Shown piece by piece: positions 29,166 to 32,730 of a stretch of 32,730 nt of DNA (positions are counted from its first letter, which is position 1; every line of letters starts with the position of its first letter). The DNA is from a virus: positions 1 to 32,730 of IMG/VR virus record IMGVR_UViG_3300030339_000160; one strand, 5' to 3'. Below the pieces are notes generated by a model. That model made no database searches. It was given only the letters and a program-made list of their open reading frames with translations, and had not been told where the DNA came from. The position numbers and the translations under genes are program-made.

Positions 29166-30150
29166 CCAGGACACGATCATGCTCAAGGTCAATGGGTTCG
29201 AGATGACGAACTTTGTCAAGGCAACAACCACATCGGATCTATACGATCCTGTGGGCTCATTTCAGTTCACGCTTGGCTACAGGCCAAAAGCAAAGGAAGG
29301 CGACCGTTGCGAAATCTATGTCAACGGCCAGCTCGAACTCACGGGCATCGTCGACCTGGTCGATGACTCGTGGGACAAGAAGAACCATGGCTACGTCGTT
29401 TCTGGTCGCACGCTTGTGGGCATCCTTGCCGACAGCTTCCTGACTTCGTTTTCCGCACCTCCCAATTCTCTCAAGGCCATGGTGCAGAAGTTCCTCGCCG
29501 ATGTCCCCTACCTGAAGACGTGCGCGGTTGAATACCACAAGGACTGCTCGATATCTGTGCCATACCATGGCCTTGAAATTGGAGCAACGTACTTCAGCGT
29601 GTTTAACGAGTATGCGCTTTCTAGAGGGCTCATATTTTGGGCAAAACCTGATGGCACCCTTGTGTTCGGAAAGGCCAAGGATGCAGGCGTGCCGATGTTT
29701 GTGGTTGATACCTCTACCGCAGAGAAAGGGCGCTTGACTAAGGATATCTCCAAGCTTTTTTCCGAAGTCATTGTCATCAGCGACAGCGGATACGAAACGA
29801 AGAAGGTTGTGCTCAAGAACCCGAACGTGCCGTTCCGCAAGCCGTTTGTGGCATCCTACAACGCCGAAGGCGGGTCAATCACCAAGCAGGCGAACATGCT
29901 CATGCACCAGCAGAAGCTTGCCGCCTACCAGATTGAATATACGGTGCCAGGATTTTCGCAGTCTGGCAAGAACTGGCGTGTGAATGAATTGGCAAAGGTC
30001 GATGATGAGGAAACGGGTGCGACAGGGAGCTTCCTGATTCATCGTCGTGTCTTTGACAAGGATCGCACAACGGGATCCACCACGAAAATTTCTCTGGGTC
30101 TCAAGGTAATTGAAGAGCCGTTCAAAGCCGTTTCAAGGAAGGGTAAATGA
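29158..30150 (+). CDS. P: Baseplate hub protein P (Mu gp44-like)
   Basis: 330 residues. It starts with LKVNGFEMTNFVKATTTSDLYDPVGSFQFTL, the hub-protein barrel, and contains GDRCEIYVNGQLELTGIVD and FLADVPYL patterns. The central part (SVFNEYALSRGLIFWAKPDGTLVFGKAK) is strong evidence for the gpP/gpD hub family (T4 gp27-like). Trimers form the centre of the baseplate with the spike. Its start overlaps N by 8 bp and its stop overlaps the spike gene by 4 bp. Confidence 0.92.
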   Translation: MLDQDTIMLKVNGFEMTNFVKATTTSDLYDPVGSFQFTLGYRPKAKEGDRCEIYVNGQLELTGIVDLVDDSWDKKNHGYVVSGRTLVGILADSFLTSFSAPPNSLKAMVQKFLADVPYLKTCAVEYHKDCSISVPYHGLEIGATYFSVFNEYALSRGLIFWAKPDGTLVFGKAKDAGVPMFVVDTSTAEKGRLTKDISKLFSEVIVISDSGYETKKVVLKNPNVPFRKPFVASYNAEGGSITKQANMLMHQQKLAAYQIEYTVPGFSQSGKNWRVNELAKVDDEETGATGSFLIHRRVFDKDRTTGSTTKISLGLKVIEEPFKAVSRKGK

Positions 30151-30587
30151 ACTTTTTCCGTGCAGTAGTGGAGACGGTGAAGGATGCCAGTACTGGACTT
30201 CGGACTGTCGTTGCGATTGGAAGCGGAGTCCGTGAGATCACGGATCGCCCCATGATGCAGCAACGTGGTTTTATTTCCATACCCAAGAAAGGCGACCAGG
30301 TTCTATTCCTCAAGGACTCAGGCTTGGTCATCGCGATTGCATCGGACAGCGAAGATCGTCCAACGGGTAAAGAGGCTGAGTCTATCGTCTACTCCACGAA
30401 AGACTGCTTCATTCGCGTAATGCCTGACGGCTCAGTGCACGTGAAGGCGAACAAGATTGTTTTTGGTGATGATGATTCGATGTTACCGACTTCGGGTGTC
30501 GTTACAGGAGAATGCCTTGATCCTGTAACGGGATTGCCTTTCCCTGACATAAGTTCAATCGTGTTTGCGAAGAAGGTATCCACATGA
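30147..30587 (+). CDS. Baseplate spike protein (Mu gp45-like)
   Basis: 146 residues. The OB-like N-terminal part (MNFFRAVVETVKDA) is followed by QRGFISIPKKGDQVLFLKDSGLVIAIASDSEDRP (40-73), then a beta-helical C-terminal region ending in short strands (FIRVMPDGSVHVKANKIVFG). This matches the Mu gp45 central spike that punctures the outer membrane. It follows P in the normal order. No iron-binding HxH tip is obvious. Confidence 0.85.
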   Translation: MNFFRAVVETVKDASTGLRTVVAIGSGVREITDRPMMQQRGFISIPKKGDQVLFLKDSGLVIAIASDSEDRPTGKEAESIVYSTKDCFIRVMPDGSVHVKANKIVFGDDDSMLPTSGVVTGECLDPVTGLPFPDISSIVFAKKVST

Positions 30588-30904
30588 GCCTCAGTGACGA
30601 CCGCATAACGCAGGCAGCCTTGCAAAACTTGAGGGATATAGGCTTAAGACCTGAAGCCGTACCGCTTGGGAAAACAGGTAAGTCGGTTCTTGAACATATC
30701 GTATCTGCAATCTCCAAGGCTATAGTGCAGGAGATCATTTCCCATGCAGAGGTCTCGACAGGCCTGACCAAAGGCCTTGCAGCGTGGATTGGAGATGCAT
30801 CGGTAGTGCCGGTTCCAATGGACGGAGGTGCAGCTATTAAAGGGCTTCTTGCCACCCTTGCAGCGGACAAGTCTTTTGACAAGGCCACAGGGGGCATCGC
30901 ATGA
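30584..30904 (+). CDS. Hypothetical baseplate-cluster protein, 106 residues
   Basis: Overlaps the spike stop and the gp46 start by 4 bp each, so it is part of the same operon. The product is helical in its first 70 residues (SVLEHIVSAISKAIVQEIISHAEV), with a short Gly/Pro-rich turn (VPVPMDGG) near residue 75-82. It has no Cys and no membrane segment. In Mu gp46 follows gp45 directly, so this is an extra gene. Function not recognised. Confidence 0.65.
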   Translation: MSLSDDRITQAALQNLRDIGLRPEAVPLGKTGKSVLEHIVSAISKAIVQEIISHAEVSTGLTKGLAAWIGDASVVPVPMDGGAAIKGLLATLAADKSFDKATGGIA

Positions 30905-31242
30905 TCTACACGGGCACCTTTGACCTTGCAGGATCCACAGTTTCTATCCAAGACAAGATCTGGAATTCTTTGCATATCCGTAAAGGCTCGTGGTTCCAAC
31001 GGCCAGATTTCGGTAGCGAACTACACCTCCTGTCGCGAGAAAAACAGTCACCCGACGTCCTGAAAACAGCCGAAGGCATGGTTCGCGCTGCGCTCAAGTG
31101 GCTCACTGATTCTGACAAGCTTACCGACCTCACCATATCGACCAGCTTCCCATCCAATGGCAAGTTGCTTATCCAGATCCAGGGCACTTCAAGTGGCGAG
31201 TCCGTTTCGATGAACTACTTCGTCCCTGTCAAAGGAGCTTAA
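30901..31242 (+). CDS. Baseplate wedge protein (gp46/W, gp25-like)
   Basis: 113 residues. The segment LHIRKGSWFQRPDFGSELHLLSRE (25-48) contains the GSWFxxPxFGSxLHLLxREK pattern of the gp46/gp25 wedge family, and a VRAALKWL helix follows. A beta-rich C-terminus (ISTSFPSNGKLLIQIQGT) closes the domain. It is placed immediately before gp47. Confidence 0.88.
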   Translation: MIYTGTFDLAGSTVSIQDKIWNSLHIRKGSWFQRPDFGSELHLLSREKQSPDVLKTAEGMVRAALKWLTDSDKLTDLTISTSFPSNGKLLIQIQGTSSGESVSMNYFVPVKGA

Positions 31243-31246
31243 CACA

Positions 31247-32014
31247 ATGGCCACTTACCGCAGCTACGACGAACTGTTCAATGGCATCTTGACCAGCTAC
31301 AGCAACGCCGCAAAAGTTGAAACAATTAACGTTGGCGATGATCTGTATATCCGTGCGACAGGGCTTGCTGTTGCGATCTGGGGGCTTTACAAGGAAGCCC
31401 TATGGGTAGAGAACCAGATATTCGAGGATTCCGCAAGCAAAGCAAACATCGCAAGGCATGCCGCGTCATACAGCCTATTTCTGCGGGACGCAGAATCATA
31501 CGATTCCCTGCTCACCCGCCTGCAAGCTCGCAAGCGCCGACCTCCAGCTGGAGGAAACAAGTACGACTTTCAGACCTGGGCGCTCGCAGTCTCATTGAAC
31601 GGAGAACGAGTGGATCGTGCAGTTTGTGTTCCAAATGGGAAAGGCATTGGGACTATCCTGGTGCTTGTCTATAATTCTGATTCCTCGCAGCCTTCTGACG
31701 CGTTGATCGTAGCAATACGGACTGCGTTGATGGATCAGGCTCCTGTGTCTCCTCGTGAATTTTATGTGGAGCGTCCCACGGAATTACTGGTCGACGTGTC
31801 GATCAAAATGACCAATGGAGATGTATCCACAGCACGCACCAATATCATTTCGTATGGCGAGAGTTTTTCCCCTGGCCAGACGCTGAAGACGTCGTTCCTT
31901 TCCGTCTTCTGCATCCAAGCGGGAGCGGATGATGTTGAAATTTTGTCTCCCTCAGCTAATGTTGTTCCTGGTGCCTATGACAAGATCACCATTAACTCGG
32001 TGGTGTTTTCATGA
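31247..32014 (+). CDS. Baseplate J-like protein (Mu gp47-like), short
   Basis: 255 residues, against about 350 for Mu gp47. The N-terminal helical part (ELFNGILTSYSNAAK, then LAVAIWGLYKEALWVENQIFEDSASKANIARHAASYSLF) and the later ISPREFYVERP-like VSPREFYVERPTELLVDVSIKM strands are typical of baseplate J. The central beta insert is small, so it appears to be a trimmed member. It pairs with gp46 and gp48 to form the baseplate wedge. The start lies 4 bp after the gp46 stop. Confidence 0.83.
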   Translation: MATYRSYDELFNGILTSYSNAAKVETINVGDDLYIRATGLAVAIWGLYKEALWVENQIFEDSASKANIARHAASYSLFLRDAESYDSLLTRLQARKRRPPAGGNKYDFQTWALAVSLNGERVDRAVCVPNGKGIGTILVLVYNSDSSQPSDALIVAIRTALMDQAPVSPREFYVERPTELLVDVSIKMTNGDVSTARTNIISYGESFSPGQTLKTSFLSVFCIQAGADDVEILSPSANVVPGAYDKITINSVVFS

Positions 32015-32730
32015 GTGTCGGCCATCTTAATGTTTTGCGCTCAGTATGCCCCATTGATGCAAATGCTCTGGAGTCTGTTGACGCACAATATCTTGATGAA
32101 GTCCGCGTTGTTTTAGACAAAACCTTTGCAGATATTTTTCCCGACAGCACAACCAAGCTTGATCGCTTCGAGAGTCTTCTTGGATTAAGCAGTACTGGAT
32201 CGATCTCTGATCGTATTACACGAGTAACGGTACGTCTTGCGGCCACAGGAGGCCTCAGTGCTCCGTATTTCATCTCGTTGGCCAAGCAGCTTGGATATGC
32301 CGTTGAAATTCCCTTGCAGCCAAAGCCATTCCGTATGGGCATGTCTAAAGTCGGGGAATGTGTTTATGACCCGCTCGGAATCAATGGTCCATGGTATTGG
32401 ACTGTGCTAGTACCATCTACTGGAACTGATTCATCAATAGAAATTTTGAAAAACCTATTTGAGGAACTTGCTCCTCCTTTCACAAAAATTAACTGGAGAT
32501 CGGCAGACTCGTCTACACTACTTCGCTTAGATGAGGCAGAAGTCTCGATGCTTTGCATTGATGGTAGTGATGGTAAAAGTAACGCATTCCAACTTCATCC
32601 AATTTTTGATGATGCCAAAACACATCCATGCCAATGGTCAAGCTCTGATGCTACGAAGGCAACAGTGTCGAGCACTGGCGTAGTTACTGGCGTGGCCGCA
32701 GGAAGTGTGACGATCACTTGTACTCATCTA
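32011..32730 (+). CDS. gp48-like baseplate protein with C-terminal Ig-like (BIG2) domain, truncated by the window
   Basis: 240 codons are visible and the frame is still open. Residues 1-170 follow the Mu gp48/DUF2313 pattern: DALESVDAQYLDEVRVVLDKTFADIFPDSTTKLDRFESLLGL near 16-60, a helical region, and WYWTVLVP strands near 130. From residue about 208 the sequence WSSSDATKATVSSTGVVTGVAAGSVTIT is a clear bacterial Ig-like group 2 (BIG2) motif. gp48 normally ends without such a domain. It overlaps the gp47 stop (ATGA). Further tail-fibre genes must lie beyond the window. Confidence 0.85.
   Translation, partial: MSVGHLNVLRSVCPIDANALESVDAQYLDEVRVVLDKTFADIFPDSTTKLDRFESLLGLSSTGSISDRITRVTVRLAATGGLSAPYFISLAKQLGYAVEIPLQPKPFRMGMSKVGECVYDPLGINGPWYWTVLVPSTGTDSSIEILKNLFEELAPPFTKINWRSADSSTLLRLDEAEVSMLCIDGSDGKSNAFQLHPIFDDAKTHPCQWSSSDATKATVSSTGVVTGVAAGSVTITCTHL

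Noticed and set aside
1-32730. CRISPR array, insertion sequence or retron
   Set aside because: No regularly spaced long direct repeats, no second transposase and no reverse transcriptase motif were seen on reading both strands.

Overview
The window is most of a Mu-like transposable prophage (or phage genome): about 32 kb with almost no intergenic space. An intact DDE transposase (MuA type) and its AAA+ ATPase partner (MuB type) sit beside a cI-like repressor, a Mor-type late activator, and a full set of Mu-like head genes. A contractile tail set runs off the right edge. The host cannot be named from sequence alone. A probable lipoprotein with a lipobox, a lysis cassette with an M15 endolysin and a membrane-anchored envelope protein, and a base composition near 50% GC suit a Gram-negative (diderm) bacterium. 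Nothing here fixes the phylum.

Layout. (1) Positions 1-384 carry no convincing gene but hold short repeats and a leftward terminator; this is the best place for the left prophage end or for host flank. (2) Positions 385-9990 form one leftward operon, with most genes overlapping by 1-8 bp. In transcription order it has a small Ner/Cro-like protein, a BRO-N protein, four small early genes, a MazZ-like dNTP hydrolase (DUF550), a DEDDh exonuclease, a Cys-rich mini-protein, transposase A, ATPase B, GemA and DUF3164. Then come small membrane proteins, an M15 endolysin, a TM-anchored protein, a tRNA-like element, and four short genes ending with an ASCH protein. (3) Positions 9991-10083 are the divergent promoter/operator switch, rich in TAACAC half-sites, with the repressor reading rightward. 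(4) Positions 10699-12172 are an AT-rich two-gene cargo: a DUF2628 membrane protein and a lipoprotein. (5) Positions 12271-13433 carry a D12-class adenine methyltransferase and the Mor-like activator. (6) Positions 13436-19164 are a leftward packaging block, in transcription order: a small TM protein, small terminase, large terminase, portal, F and G. (7) Positions 19280-32730 are the rightward block: protease/scaffold, decoration protein, major capsid, gp35-gp38-like connectors, sheath, tube, frameshifted chaperone, tape measure, N, P, spike, gp46, gp47 and gp48.

The parts are Mu-like but their arrangement is not. In Mu nearly everything except the repressor is read in one direction. Here the early/lysis block and the packaging block both read leftward while capsid and tail read rightward from a 115-bp divergent region at 19165-19279. 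Mor (13125-13433) is the obvious candidate to activate that region.

The points most worth following up are these: a D-armless tRNA-like fold in the early operon; a perfect 14-bp hairpin inside the BRO gene; a hydrophobic leader on the major capsid protein; an Ig-like (BIG2) domain appended to the gp48 baseplate protein; a possible inner-to-outer membrane lysis protein; the repressor operator network; and the cargo pair behind the repressor.
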